Source of the DNA: Cantharellus purpuraceus
Taxonomy: Eukaryota > Basidiomycota > Agaricomycetes > Cantharellales > Hydnaceae
Length of the DNA stretch: 64,000 nt
NCBI GenBank assembly: GCA_025174535.1
Contig: JALBUN010000010.1
Location: 806,001 to 870,000 of the forward strand
Direction of reading: 5' to 3'
Positions 49,598-61,628 of the stretch are shown one piece after another; position 1 is the stretch's first letter, and each line of letters begins with the position of its first letter. The position numbers and the translations under genes were made by a program. The notes below the pieces were generated by a model that was given only the letters and a program-made list of their open reading frames with translations, made no database searches and was not told the origin of the DNA.

Positions 49598-51964
49598 TTA
49601 ACTCCATACGTCCAGCATTAAACGCGACCGGTCCTTCAATAGCTTAACAGCCTCATTACCTTCCTTCTCAGCAGAACCCCCTTTAGCAGAGCCTAGAATC
49701 TGCGCCAGCCGTTCCTCGACAGCGTGCGCCATGCTCTTCGCATCACCGCAGATATATACGTAAGCCTTCTTATTAAGAATCGCGTCCGCGATGTGCTCTC
49801 GATCGTCCCAGACAAGGTCCTGGACATAAATTTTGCTTCCATCAGGCTTATATGGCGGTTCGCGCGAGAAAGCAACATGGAAGGCAAATTTATCCCCCAA
49901 TTCAGCTTGGTATTGCGGCCACTCGTCCTTGTAGAGAAAGTCTTCTGTTGACTTGCGGCACCCATAAAAAAGAGACATGCAACCCCAGTCTTCAAGCGCT
50001 TCCTTGCCAGACTTTTCGACAGTACGGCGGGCAAGAGCCACGCGTTCTTGGACGAACCCGCGGAAGGGTGCCACACCCTGATAAGTGTACCATCAACATC
50101 TGTATTATCGACGTCATACTTGCGGAAGGATACTCACTGTACCGGGCCCAATCATGATGATAGGGCTCTTAGGGTTGGTTGGGAGACGGAAGGTCGACCG
50201 CCGAACATGTACTGGCATCTTAAACATCGTCTCTTGCTTATACGCCCCACGAGGTCCAGCAATAGCATACGAAGGTGTAGAGGGAGTGGCGACAGAGTTT
50301 GTACCAGCAGAAAGCAAAGGCGGTTGTTCAGAATTTGCGGCATATTTCAGATTGAGAAGGAAATTAGACCCAACCCCAAAGACCCACTTGACGCTAGTCT
50401 TGGGGTTCTCGACAGACTGGTATTTCAGAACGACAGCCGTGATGTGAATAGAGGCTGGGTGGAGCTTCGGAGATGAGGAGATGGAGAAGTAACGCGGTTG
50501 GAGCCGCGGAATATTGGAAACAATCATGTCAAAGGGAATCTTCCAGACAGTGGTATTTTCGGGGGTCGGACGTGCCCTTATGTCATCCCCAGCTGCCAGT
50601 TGAAGTACCTCGGCAAGCTTGAGACAACCGCCACCTATGATATTGGCATAGAGTTCCTTATCGGAGCTGATGCCACGGAGGAATGATTGGGCTTCAGCAG
50701 TTGGTGCAAACTTGGCCAAGTTTCCTAGTATTTGACGACCGGCGACGGCGCTGATGTCGATGTAGTGCCGTAAGACGGTGACATATGTGGTGGGCACAGG
50801 GAACGGCACTTTTGCCAGAGCAGGATCGAGGGACTCGATACCAATGACTGCATCTCGATGCTCCGAGGAGCCCAGACCGAGGACGCATAGGAATCGGTCT
50901 ACTTCAGTTTCTGCGTTCTGTGGCCAGACACCAACATGGTCCCCATGTTGATAGTTGAGTCCGGATCCTTCGATGTTGAGCTCGAGATGGACACAATTTC
51001 GCTCAGTACCGATCGCAAAAAGTTCCTTGGCGACGTTTATAGGGGCTGCAAATGGGTTCTTGGCATCGTGAATTCCCTTAGTCCTCGTCAGAGCACGTGC
51101 AGAGAGTTCACCTATGTGTGTCGATGTCAGGAAGCATACTAAAAGATGAAACCGCAACGTACCGAGATACACTTTCTCGGGAGGATGACTATCTAATTCT
51201 GTGACGGCGAAGTCAGGTGTATCACCGCCAGCGCCTTCTTCTACACCCATCTCAGCAGCAAACGCAGCCCACATGGGCTCCTTCCATTCTAAGTAGTCTT
51301 CTTCCATACTTTTATCGTCGTCACCCTCACCCCGTTCGCCTATACGTTTAGCACCTGCAGCCATAAGCGCCTTGTCCATCTTGCGCGCTATTTCGTTGTA
51401 GTGCTCGTAAGTCCTGTTACCCAAACCAAACATCACGTAGCGAAGCCCTTCGAGCTTATGATCCCCATTGGAAAACGCGAAATCCTCTTCAGTGACATTC
51501 TGCAAGAGCTGAACAGCATTATCCGTGGGCTCTCCTTCCCCATAAGTGGCCATTACGAATATTATGGCGCAACCCTCGGGAAGCTGGTCCATGTTTTCGA
51601 AATCATATTCTTCTGGATCACAAACAAGTGACGCGAGACCAAAACGAGACTTGGCTTCCTTGGCCAAACGAATGGCATACTCTTCAGCAGTCCCAGTTTG
51701 TGAGCCATAGAATATGGCAAGACGCTTTTTCTGATATAACTGGTCATGAGGTAGATCTAAGAAAATGAGTTCGGTGCTCACTCCTGCTTTCATCTTGGCG
51801 ACAAAATCCCTTGGATCTCCCGACTCAGCAGCGGCCGCTCTCGAAGCAACAGGTGGGAGTTTCTTGCTCTCTGAGCTGGGGAAGATGGTGCCTCTAAAGA
51901 GGTATAGGGCTGCTAGGACAATGCCGAGGCCAAGCACAACAACGTCTGAGGATGGGGAAGCCAT
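49598..51964 (-). CDS. CPR1: NADPH-cytochrome P450 reductase
   Basis: It passes electrons from NADPH through FAD and FMN to microsomal P450s. An N-terminal anchor (VVVLGLGIVLAALYLFRG) precedes the FMN domain: LAIFYGSQTGTAEEYA, FVMATYGEGEPTDNAVQLL and GLGNRTYEHYN. The connecting and FAD domain has RNCVHLELNIEGSGLNYQHG, DHVGVWPQNAETEVDRFL and QPRYFSISSSPKLHP. The NADP domain has [56 protein letters not shown] and the terminal LDVWS. An in-frame GTG lies just before the ATG at 51964, which I take as the start. Two introns (51740-51781 and 51112-51162) are multiples of three without stops. Confidence 0.95.
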
Positions 51965-53046
51965 CACCTTTGAACGCCGTCAGTTATTAGCGGAACACGA
52001 GAGGCCTGGAGTTACGAGCAGCCGTCGTCAGCATGGCAGCCTTTACTGTCACAAAAAAAGGAGGGAAAATGATAGAAAGAAGGTTCCAAAGGTTAAGGTC
52101 TCCGAAGGATCTATGTTCAGAACGCTAGAGAGAGTGAGGACTCACGCCCAGGACAGGGAGGTAACAGGCCACAAGCTGGCAGACAGCGAGCTCGGAGAGA
52201 AGAGGGGAAGAGGGGAAACGAAATGACCCGAGGACACAGTTCGATGATCAGATTGCGGACTATGAAACATTTTGAGCCGAAATATTGCACCACGTTATAT
52301 AATAACCCAATTGGCCGATACTTACGGTTGTGCCAGTCACGCAAAGTTTGTAGATAAGTACGAAAATGTGTAAGGGATACTAATTTATATTCCTGTTGTA
52401 GACGCTGAAGTAGTGCCGGGCTCCGGAACTTATCAAGCCCCCTCCGGGCTCTCGTCCTGGAAATCTTATCAGCAGGACACTGCTGTACATGTAATTCATC
52501 ATCGATATCAGTTATGGCACAGGCCGCCGCATTACCCGTGGGTTCAATCATGAAACATGCGCTTCTTGCCTCAATGATTAGCGTTTTCAGTGCTAATAAA
52601 TATTGAATGTTAGCTCAAGCTGAAAGTAATTCCAATTTGCTGATCTTTCATTAGTAGACAATAGCGAGTGTATGTAAGCTAATAATCATTAGCAAACACA
52701 CTCTGAATGCGTTCTATCCGGAAAGATACGTACCCGCGGCGAAAAAAATCCCGAACTTGATTTCCAATGTAGCATCACTACATATATACCCCTTATAAGA
52801 GACAACTATTGGGATATAGCACCTGCATAATAGCCAGGCTGTAAGATCTTCGCCTACAAGTAGGCGCTGACCAATCGTACAAATGAAATTAGAGCAGGTA
52901 TGGTTGTTTCTGTGAAAGAATGCTCTTTCTACCCCGCAACCATAGCGCGAATAAAGCAGCTTTCTTGTTGTGATGTGACAAGCCCGCATGTTATAACATT
53001 GGAGTGGGCGACCCAGGCAATCAGAGTCAATGTTGGCAGATAATTT
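51965..53046. other. Intergenic, CPR promoter side
   Basis: About 1.08 kb. A minus-strand 144-residue frame (52117-52551) begins with an ATG (MIEPTGNAAACAITDIDDEL) but overlaps the likely CPR promoter and shows no domain. A TATA-like ttatataata lies near 52295. I see no other gene. Confidence 0.4.
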
Positions 53047-54444
53047 TTACATCAGTATCATATCCGGACCCCCAACCCGGACTGGTTCACGAGTTGCCCA
53101 GGCGGGGTGTTTGAAGGGTTCAGAACTAAATGCGCGCATTCGATTCGCCTTTTTACTATCGTATCCCAACTCATAACTGTACCATTCAAGAGCTAGTTCG
53201 GCCCATTGTTGGGCAGCCTTCACACTAGAGCGCTCATGAGTCGTTAAAGCGTGTTAGAGGGAATATGAACGAACTCTTGATGGACAGCGGCAATCTCAAC
53301 AACTTCCTCAGCGAGTCGCCCGCGTCTGGATCCACACCGTATTAGTCATTGTAACGGTCTATACCTGAGGCCGTTGATGAATTTGGAATCTCACCCGCGC
53401 CAGTAACTTTCCTTCTCGCTGAGCGCCCAAACTCGTTTAGCAAGCCGAGTTGCCTCGGTGGCGTCCATACCTACCTCCTTCCATTTCATGAACTCGGCCT
53501 GTATGGTAGCCATTGAAGAAAGCAACGTATCTGACCGTCCTGCATCTCCTGGAGACAAGGAACATACGCTGCAGGAGCAGTCGAATGCGTATGTCTCGTA
53601 TAGTTCAGACCTGACGCGTTAATAATGATTAGGGCGAGATGTAAGGTATGTTCACAGAGTATGTTACCGCCGCTTTCCTCGAGGCTGTTGAGTGTTTATG
53701 TACTCTCTTAGAATCTCCTGACGGAGCGGGCGAGTCAGAGTCTTTAAACTGAGTATTGAGAGAGCACCTACTTGGCCTTTCCTTATATGCTGTAAAGCAT
53801 GAACAACTTGAAACATATTGTTCAGTGGTTGAAGTGATTCAACGGCCCAGATATGTTACCCAGAAACCCATCTTGCCCTCTCCAGCTGGACACGCTGTTA
53901 AATGCCTTGGAACACCCATGATTGATTCGTGCGGTTAGCGGGAAAATTCCTGCAGCGTCGTCGCTTATTTTTACGGAATTCGTCTGGAAGATGACAAGTG
54001 GTATATCGTAATTATGTGCCGTTGACGGACGGGAAAGATCAAAGAACGTTGAACGGGACGTTGAATTGAGACCTGAAACAACAGAGCGAATATACAATCC
54101 CAGGTCCTCAAAGCCTGTGATATAAGTGATAGTAAGGACGAAAACACAAACCCGAGGAGGATATGAAGGCTCACTTCCAGCCTTGACAATAAAGAGGGGT
54201 GTTTCCTTTAGTATCGCTTCCCCCTGCTACAGGTCTTTCAGAATGCTTGTCCACCGACATACACGTTGAGGGTACTCACCAGTATATCGCGTGTTGCTAT
54301 CAGACCTTTACCACGCTCGGGTATAGTCACGACTTTGTAAGGCACAGCCTGTTGGGCTTTTTGAAAGTAGTCGTAGTATCTAAAAGCAAGAAATGCCGCT
54401 GCGCATGCGAAAACGACACGCAACAATATGCTGCTAGACTGCAT
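53047..54444 (-). CDS. Membrane-anchored SET-domain protein
   Basis: Six or more exons. The ATG at 54444 gives MQSSSILL and a hydrophobic anchor (LLRVVFACAAAFLAFRYY), then the SET start VPYKVVTIPERGKGLIATRD. The middle reads AGIFPLTARINHGCSKAFNS, the SET N-H-x-C motif region. Then VVHALQHIRKGQ and EILREYINTQQPRGKRR are followed by ELYETYAFDCSCSVCSLS, a post-SET-like CxCxxC cysteine cluster. The C-terminal helices are AEFMKWKEVGMDATEATRLA and AAQQWAELALEWYSYELGYD, and the stop is at 53049-53047. This SMYD-like fungal class modifies Lys on histones or other proteins. An N-terminal membrane anchor is unusual for a methyltransferase and suggests an organelle-bound substrate (inference). Confidence 0.75.
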
Positions 54445-54711
54445 TATCACAAATGCAAACGTTGCATGCGGATTTGGACGAGTACTAATATTGGCACGAG
54501 GTCAGCTCGTCGATCCAATAAGACGCTAAGATGAAGCTCCCGATGCGGTATGACTTAAGCTGAAGCTGGTTGTTGTCAAGCAGCAGGCTGTCACGGGCAC
54601 GACGTACGCTCGCGCGGCAGTTTGACTGGCCTCGAAATATTGGCTCTGAAACTGTTGGCGAAGTTGTGACAGACGTGTCGTGTCACGTGGCAGTTGTTAC
54701 CATGAACGCGT
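54445..54711. promoter_or_regulatory. Bidirectional promoter SET gene / DAD1
   Basis: The two ATGs diverge, 267 bases apart. The region contains GTCACGTGG at 54682-54690, an E-box-like CACGTG, close to the DAD1 start. No TATA box is clear. Confidence 0.45.
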
Positions 54712-55053
54712 CGCACCCGCTAGAAGAAGGACCTTCTTTCTTTGAGAGAGAGCGCGAGCGACTTTCAAATGAAATAGCACGGGTGAATTTGGACTTATTG
54801 TACTGTCACCGCATATGCTCACATCCTCAAAATACAGGACTTTGAAGAGCTAATATCCTCTACTAACATGCTGAATCGTAAACTGGAAGATGTAGTCGGA
54901 ATGCGCAAGGAAATAGACCCAATCGCCGATCTTTGGGGTAGCTTTTACCAGCTAATGAGGGAGCAGAGACCAGACGTAGAGTTTGGGGCGGATGGCCAAG
55001 GTATTCCAGGGACAGGCGGCCATATTGTAACAGGTGGCGGTTCTGAAAACTGA
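54712..55053 (+). CDS. DAD1: DASH complex subunit Dad1
   Basis: Dad1 is a small subunit of the DASH/Dam1 ring that couples kinetochores to microtubules, specific to fungi. Exon 1 (ATG at 54712) reads MNASHPLEEGPSFFERERER then LSNEIAR. A 55-base intron follows. Exon 2 reads DFEELISSTNMLNRKLEDVV, GMRKEIDPIADLWGSFYQLM and a Gly-rich tail ending GGGSEN. The block FERERxRLxxEI...FEELISSTNxLNRKLE...LWGSF is diagnostic. The product is about 95 residues, the normal size. Confidence 0.93.
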
Positions 55054-55666
55054 TTTACACTAAAGTGAGTGAGTATGCATCTGTTGATGATGCCAATCAC
55101 CAATCACTTTCCTTAGGTCCTCATAATACTTTAGTCTTAGTTAATGACTCACCCATGAATCTACGGGCGCCGTACACAAAGGTTACATTTGTATGATTGA
55201 TCTCACATCCCAGATCCTGCCTCCGGCACAAGTGATTAAGATGATTCAATGGGTCTTCTGAGAACTTTGGTACGCTCTTTGTCAAGTTTCTTCAAGCCCG
55301 CCTAACCTTTTTGTTCTCTTGATGTTACAAAGACATCTCAGCTTATCCTCGTAATATGTTATGTTAGTGATATATGTAGAGGATAAACTAGAGAGTGCGG
55401 GAGTTAAGGTTGAATGCTGCTCGATTAGTGCTAGTCGACGCACCTGCTTAACAAGAGCCCTCAGGCTCATCAATGCATCAGCGTTGATGATTTAAGTTTG
55501 GATTTAAATAATATTCCGCTGTTTATGGTGGCAGTTATGATTATTGTGTACCGATTCTATTATATAGAGGACTCGCATCGGAGACTCAACTCCAAGCCCT
55601 GCTTCGAGGTTCGCCTTACTTGTTGGCCCTTCACACCAGATCACTCGACAGCAGATTAAACTATCT
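55054..55666. other. Intergenic, no gene seen
   Basis: About 610 bases, AT-rich. A CT-rich stretch and tattatatagagg (55557-55570) lie about 100 bases before the next gene candidate and could be its core promoter. Confidence 0.4.
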
Positions 55667-57853
55667 TTGAGGATGCCGCTGTTAAATTATACCACAAGTC
55701 TACGGACGTCCAACCTAAGAATCAAGATTACTCACGTTCTCTCGACCTCCTCTACTCACTTCGAAAGGATCAATTCTGGAGCTGATATTACAACTAGAAC
55801 GTATAAGACACAAGCTCCTAAGAACATTGACATATTTACACACTCATCTCGTCTGATGATATTGCTTCTGGGAAGTGTCGATGGCACACCAGTCCGCGCA
55901 GACCATATGTGCGCCTCCGGGGCGGGAAGACACTTGCTAAAATGCCTACGTCGTGTGAGTAAAGCTTTTAGCTAGCCATATATACTTCAGAACTTCATTA
56001 TACTGTGTAGAACGCATCTTTTCTGGGCATACATGACATCTCGGACCTCTGTCTGGAGGATGGAATTCCAGCTAGTGCGTCCAATCTGTCTCTCGAGAAG
56101 ACGTGAATCAGCTACCTATTCTTATATGTGGATGAAAGTCTACTTTTCGTCATCTCATGCCTTGCCTGCTACCCACGCCTCTCCATCTCTCACATTTGTG
56201 TCGCTTAAATTGATATATGCGTGGTGCACCGTCCCGGACGCAAGGACAGAAGACAGAACCGTACTAGACGGATGTAATATTTCCTCTGCTTCAGCTGCTG
56301 TGGACCCCATTACCTCATCTAGCATAGCCCCGTTCGCGACGCTTCTCGATCAGGTTGTCCATCGAATATTTTCTTACCACATGATACGGCAGGTCTGGCT
56401 GTTGGGAATTGAGATACGTATTAGCTCACACCACAGCTGTCAGCCGTTATCCTCTCATCTTTGGACCGTATTCCCGCGCCATTCGGTCTGATCAGGTTCT
56501 TTTTCCCTCAGTCGCCAAGTCTCTCTGTTCTATTATCACAAGATCTAAGAGCCTGTCGGTGAAAAAGCAGACCTTGAAGTGTATAAAGGTGACCCTTGTC
56601 AGTTATAATTGGAAAACATGTTGAAATCCTGTAGCGGCTTCGCAAGCAGAACATCCAGCATAATCGCAACGCTCTACAGGCAATGTGCAAGCTCGTTCCT
56701 CGTTCAAGAAGCTGTTCTGATTGTGAAAGTGGATCCGACCCGGCAGAAGATTATAGTGAGATGAGCAATACATCTGAATCGTTCGAAGATACTCTCGCAC
56801 ACGCATTAACAGGAATGTATACAAGACACGTCAAACCATGGAACAAGGTCTGATATTAGTGTCCTCCCACCCATGGTTCACGCCCGTACTCGCCTAGACT
56901 CATGTCACCTGACAGGGGTTGTATGTCAATACGCATGATGGTGACAATGAACAGCCAACATGGTTACAGGATTCGAATGACTGTACGGGAACACAAGCTG
57001 ACCAAGATTTAACAAGGCAGAGCTCCAAGCATGGGACCCCGTATCCGAAATTGTCTAAAGTTAGTGCGCTTGTCGACAGAGAAGATCAAGACTACCTTCT
57101 AGATCTGGATTGGGATTCGGGACAAGACGAAGAGCCAAGTGAAGGATCTGACGATGGGCGTTTTCTTTGGGAAGATGACAGTCTGCTGGTTTACCGCTCT
57201 ATTTCCTCGCTAGCCAATTGTGAGAAGGCAGAAGGGAATCAGGCAACAGGTTCAGATTGGATCGTCGACTTGGATTTGGACTTGGATATGGATTTAGACA
57301 CCGAGATCGTGAATGCTATGAACGACCAGGACAATCTAGACGTCCACATTTATTTACCGTTTCGTGGACACCATTCCCTTCTTGGCAGTTCACCTGATGC
57401 CGAAAGTCTATCTGCTTGTGGTTTTGACATGTTACTGGACAAACACGAGGCCGGTTCTTCGACAAGGTCAGGGTCACAAGACAGTCCATACGCATCCATT
57501 GACACTTTAATAGCTTGGTTCACCATAGTCACCCTTTTCCAACCTTTCCTTTCAAGTCAATAGGTAAACCCCCTGCAGCTACAAAAGCACTTGACCTAGG
57601 AAACGCAACCACTGAGGGCGAGCAAATTCTTCTCCACCCCGACTCTGTGTCGCAAGGCACTTCTCAGGATTCAATTGCGCTGTCAGCCGCTTGTGAGCAG
57701 AATGATCAGGTGAGTTTTCAGATCGCGGCATTCACCAGACCGTTACCGGAGGACTATCGGTACCTCTGATTTGTTCAGGGAATTATACCTCACGTGGACA
57801 TGGAGCTTGAGTTCGATTCAGATTCGGAGTGCCTTTCTCCTCGTTTGTCGTAG
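55667..57853 (+). CDS. Unrecognised spliced gene with acidic C-terminal half
   Basis: The 3' exons are clear; the 5' structure is not. Near 55670-55780 a frame reads AAVKLYHKSTDVQPKNQDYS and SLDLLYSLRKDQFW. Near 56014 comes ASFLGIHDISDLCLEDGIPA. From about 56635: LRKQNIQHNRNALQAMCKLV, then SDPAEDYSEMSNTSESFEDT and LAHALTGMYTRHVKPWNK. The main exon has LVDREDQDYLLDLDWDSGQD, GSDDGRFLWEDDSLLVYRSI and a run of Asp-Leu pairs (WIVDLDLDLDMDLDTEIV). The last exons give KPPAATKALDLGNATTEGEQ and, after a splice at 57709, HVDMELEFDSDSECLSPRLS with the TAG at 57851-57853. No known domain was recognised. The start given is only the first ATG of the candidate region. Confidence 0.45.
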
Positions 57854-58219
57854 ATCGTTGTTTGGCCTTCTTTTGGTGATGCCTGGGTAGATCTCGTGAC
57901 ACCGGGCGGTGGAGCTTTCACAAGTAACTACGAAACTGTAACACGAGCACCGGATTATGTAGAGTTGATATACATCAGCATGGGCTCGACCAGTGACTTC
58001 CCGGTCGCTTCGAGCACAGACATAGAAATTATGCGCGCTCGGGCGCACTGATGTAATCAAAGTCAAAGTCGTTACGAATATCCAGAAAAGTATATAAGGG
58101 TTGACTCCACGGTTTAGACTCCGCTCGCTTCAGTCATTACCGCGCCCAAGCCGTAGTCACCCTCTCGTTCTTCCCTCCCCCTCGTCCTCAACTTCATTGC
58201 TCAGACATATCATTTCATA
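57854..58219. promoter_or_regulatory. IGO1 upstream region with TATA box
   Basis: A TATA-like tatataaggg sits at 58091-58100, about 120 bases before the IGO1 ATG. It is followed by a pyrimidine-rich leader (58150-58195). A single TGACTC core occurs at about 58102. Confidence 0.55.
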
Positions 58220-58714
58220 ATGTTGCCTGCTAAACTCAAGAAGATCGATATGAGCGTGGGTCCTTTGCGAGTCTGTGGTGTCATGCCAAGTTGATCATTG
58301 ACCTTGTGTTTTGCCAGACCATGACGGAAGAGGAGCAGAAGCTGTTTCGCCTTTACGGGAAACTTCCAACGCATAAAAATGTCCTCACTAAGATGCAAAA
58401 GGTGTGTTTCTAACATTTATGATAGCGGTGAATCAGATGCCAATACATATGTTCGTGCAGGATCGCAAATATTTCGACTCAGGGGATTACGCACTCTCAA
58501 AAGCAGGTGTCACTCCACAAGAGAATGTTGGGACAGCCATACCAAACCCTGAGAAGTATGTACGTCTCCTAACGTGTGAGTGGAATTGCTGACAACTTCT
58601 AGTATTCCACACGCCTCCTCACCGCCATCCAACCAAATGAGCCTTTCTGTCTCGCCAAATTCCGTAAGCCCTGTCAAGGAAAGCTCAGCCGTTGCGATTT
58701 CTGCCAGGGAATGA
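58220..58714 (+). CDS. IGO1: Igo1/endosulfine-like PP2A inhibitor
   Basis: Igo1/2 and endosulfines are phosphorylated by Greatwall/Rim15 kinase and then inhibit PP2A-B55, controlling entry into quiescence and mitosis. Start ATG at 58220: MLPAKLKKIDMS, intron, then TMTEEEQKLFRLYGKLPTHK and NVLTKMQK. The next exon begins DRKYFDSGDYALSKAG, which contains the family hallmark FDSGDY with the target Ser. After PQENVGTAIPNPE the last exon reads NIPHASSPPSNQMSLSVSPN and SVSPVKESSAVAISARE. The product is about 115 residues, as expected. Its TATA promoter fits stress-responsive control. Confidence 0.93.
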
Positions 58715-59229
58715 GGATCTATTCGCCTTACTCGCGCATGAAGAGTTGGAGAGAGTCGGAAGTGTACCCATATTGACCTGGTCGGTCACCGGAGGCCCAT
58801 GAAAGTATCCTATGCTCTAATCCCGGATCCCATGCATGTTTGTTCTAGCCTGACCATGGATTTCTGAACGATGGTCAACCCTTGCTCGTCTACTCCCGTG
58901 ACCCTTTCGAATTCCTTTAGACAGTGTTCATGAATGTGCTATTACTACCCGACTCAGCAGCCCTCTTCACAGCAAGATCCGTGTACATTAGCCAGTCGCT
59001 TCCTATGAAATTGTATGACCGTTCTTGACCTGCATCATTGTCAGGAGCTCTAGTGCGTCTTCCATTCTTTTATCTGGGTGTTCGAGGGTGCTCCTGGTGG
59101 GGCTGTGAGACAATGAGCGGCCCTCCGAGCTCCATGTCTCGGCATGGCTGTGCCCATTGAGTGTCCACAAATGCATATATCTATACACATGACGCGTCCA
59201 CAACAACCAACGCGTCTCTATACCTGATC
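58715..59229. other. Intergenic, no gene seen
   Basis: About 515 bases between two plus-strand genes, holding the IGO1 3' end and the POL12 promoter. A minus-strand frame of 67 residues has no support. Confidence 0.4.
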
Positions 59230-61446
59230 ATGGCGAACGAAAGCGATTGTCGTAGGGAGCTCTCCCGATGGTTTGGTTCAGCCGTGACCGCTGATGTAGA
59301 GGTAATGAGAGAATGTAATCATCATGTACTCTGAGGCATGCCGTGCTGCTCTGCTGAGTTCAACTAGGTTTACAGATCTGCTCAAATTACAATATCAGCG
59401 GGGAGACGCTGTTCTTCCAGTGGGAAGCATTCTCGTATAACAATGTCGCGACTACCCCAAGTGCGGGAAAGTCGCGGTCAATTCAAGGTTTGACTTTGGA
59501 GGGTGCAAAGTCTCTTCGCGCGCATGTTGCAAGAGAGGCCACGAAAGCAAACGAAAAGAGGAACGCAACGATGCGGGCTCGAGGAGGGGGTCAAGCTATT
59601 AGTGCAGCGCGCATGCGGCTAGGAGTGGGCACTCCGCACCGAGGTGTGCCCTCGCAATCTGGATTACCCGCCATAAGCGATCGAGTCGTACCTCCCGCCT
59701 CCTTCAGTGTGAAATTCTCAGGTCCTAGCACAGAGGAGATTGCTCGAAGAACATGTGGGTCACTAGAAGTATGATACATTGTGGTGTTGATAGCCGTGTC
59801 GGACAGATCGATATATGTTTGAAAAAGTATCTACGAGGAGCGAAGGTATAACCGTGATGCATTTGCTACTCTTGTAGCTTATGGCTTTTCTCTGCTAGTA
59901 TTGGATGACAAAATCGACGAACTCAGCGAGCTCATACGCGATAAGTATGACGTTGAGGAGCTTGGAGATCCGTCGTCCGTTACAGAGGTGTGTATTCGTG
60001 ACAACTTGCCATCGCATTAGTGCTCATACATTGGTTCTGTATGTTAAGGACATTGTGACAGTTGTCGGTCGTCTTTGTCTGGATCCAGAAGCTGATGCTG
60101 TAACCTTGTCCAAACTCTCGCCGACTACCCTTATACTCGAATCCTCGAGGATGGGTGGCTCTGGAGAGCGCGTGCCTCTTAAATTCGAACCCGACTTTAG
60201 CATCAGAGGCGAACAAGATTTCAATGCAGGAAAAAGCCTCTTTCCTGGTGAAATTTTAGCATTGCGTGGGAGGAATGGTGGCGGCGGGTGGTTTTCAGTC
60301 AAGGAAATACTACCAGTAAATCCGAGCCTCCTACAGAGTGCAGCATACCATGGACTGACTAGAGTATTAAGATGCCACTAGTCTATCCCCCCCTTGAGGT
60401 GCCTGCTATATCACTCTCATTGTCCGTTGCAAGCGGTCCGTATACCTCTGATCAGAATCTTGATTTCGAACCATTTCGAACCATCGTGGAGGAGGCCAGG
60501 AATTCTCGCCCATCCGTTTTGCTCTTCGTATGCCGTTTGAGTTATTTTCCATGTTTATTGCTAATCAAACCCTTCCAGCTTGGTCCCTTCATCGACGCGT
60601 CTCATTCTTCCGTGAAGGCATCCAAGTTACCCATGTCACCTCTAGCCCTCTTTCAGCAGGCATTTCTGAATCCTATAATATCTCTCATACAGCACAATCC
60701 TGGCACCCTCGTCTTACTGGTTCCCCATGTACGGGATTTACTGAATAGCCACGCTGTATTTCCTCAAGGAATTGGGGAGGGTGACTTTGGGAATCTACCC
60801 GCAGTGCGTTATTCCTGTGCCCCCGTATCTGATGACTATGATTTAGCTGTCTTGGTATCCTAGGCCATCAAAGTACTTCCAAATCCATGCCTATTTTCTC
60901 TCAACGGCATTCGGTTCGGGGTATCAACTGTGGATGTCTTGTATCACCTCAAAAACCAGCAATATATTCAACGGCGGCAACAGCCATCGCCGAATGGTAC
61001 TTTACCAGCTCCGCAAGACGTGATGGCCAATCTCTGTCGACATGTACTAGAACAGCGCAGGTAGATGACAGCGACTCCTATTGCGCGACCATATTTCTTA
61101 CATGTCAAGGTCTAGTTTCTATCCCATTTTCCCTGTTCCATTAGAGCTCTCAATGGATGTAAATCTCGATGTTTCTCATTCTGAGCATTTGAAACTAGGA
61201 ACTCCAGCACCAGATGTCTTAGTACTGCCTAGCATCTTGAGACAATTTTCGAAGGTGTGTTATAGTCTGGCATGTAGGAACAAGCTAACTCGCAGGACCT
61301 ATATGATGCAGAACGTCGAGGGTACCGTCGTGGTTAATCCATCAGTCTTTGGCAAGTCTCGCATAATGGCACAAGTGGATATTCCTGCAAGCGGCAATAG
61401 TAAACTATGTGACAGTGTAAAAGTGATCTTAAAGCGTTTGAGTTGA
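59230..61446 (+). CDS. POL12: DNA polymerase alpha subunit B (Pol12)
   Basis: Pol12 tethers primase-polymerase alpha at origins and telomeres. The start ATG at 59230 gives MANESDCRRELSRWFGSAVT, then after an intron ICSNYNISGETLFFQWEAFS, matching the N-terminal helical domain. A basic Ala/Arg-rich linker follows. The OB-fold part reads VTVVGRLCLDPEADAVTLSK, LILESSRMGGSGERVPLKF and FPGEILALRGRNGGGGWFSV. The calcineurin-like phosphoesterase part reads NSRPSVLLFLGPFIDASHS, IQHNPGTLVLLVPHVRDLLN, IKVLPNPCLFSLNGIRFGVS, TVDVLYHLKNQQYIQRRQQ, PDVLVLPSILRQFSK and VVNPSVFGKSRIMAQVDIP. The stop is at 61444-61446. The last junction (near 61256-61290) can be read through, or spliced with a very short intron; I could not decide. 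Confidence 0.9.
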
Positions 61447-61628
61447 CCTTCGTCGACTTGCATCAGCCCGTATATAGCCATAGAATGTGGTTGGTATGTA
61501 TCCCAGGTGGTGACTGCTTCGCTTGCATCTTTAGATCTTTGCGTTTGGATCATAAAACTGGACAGGAAGATCCACCACGCGGGCCCGAAGGAACTCAGCT
61601 ACATTCTGAACAAAGGAATCAATTACCA

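Noticed and set aside
52117..52551. 144-residue minus-strand frame upstream of CPR
   Set aside because: It has an ATG but no domain, and it covers the likely CPR promoter and leader. Kept only as a note in the intergenic entry.
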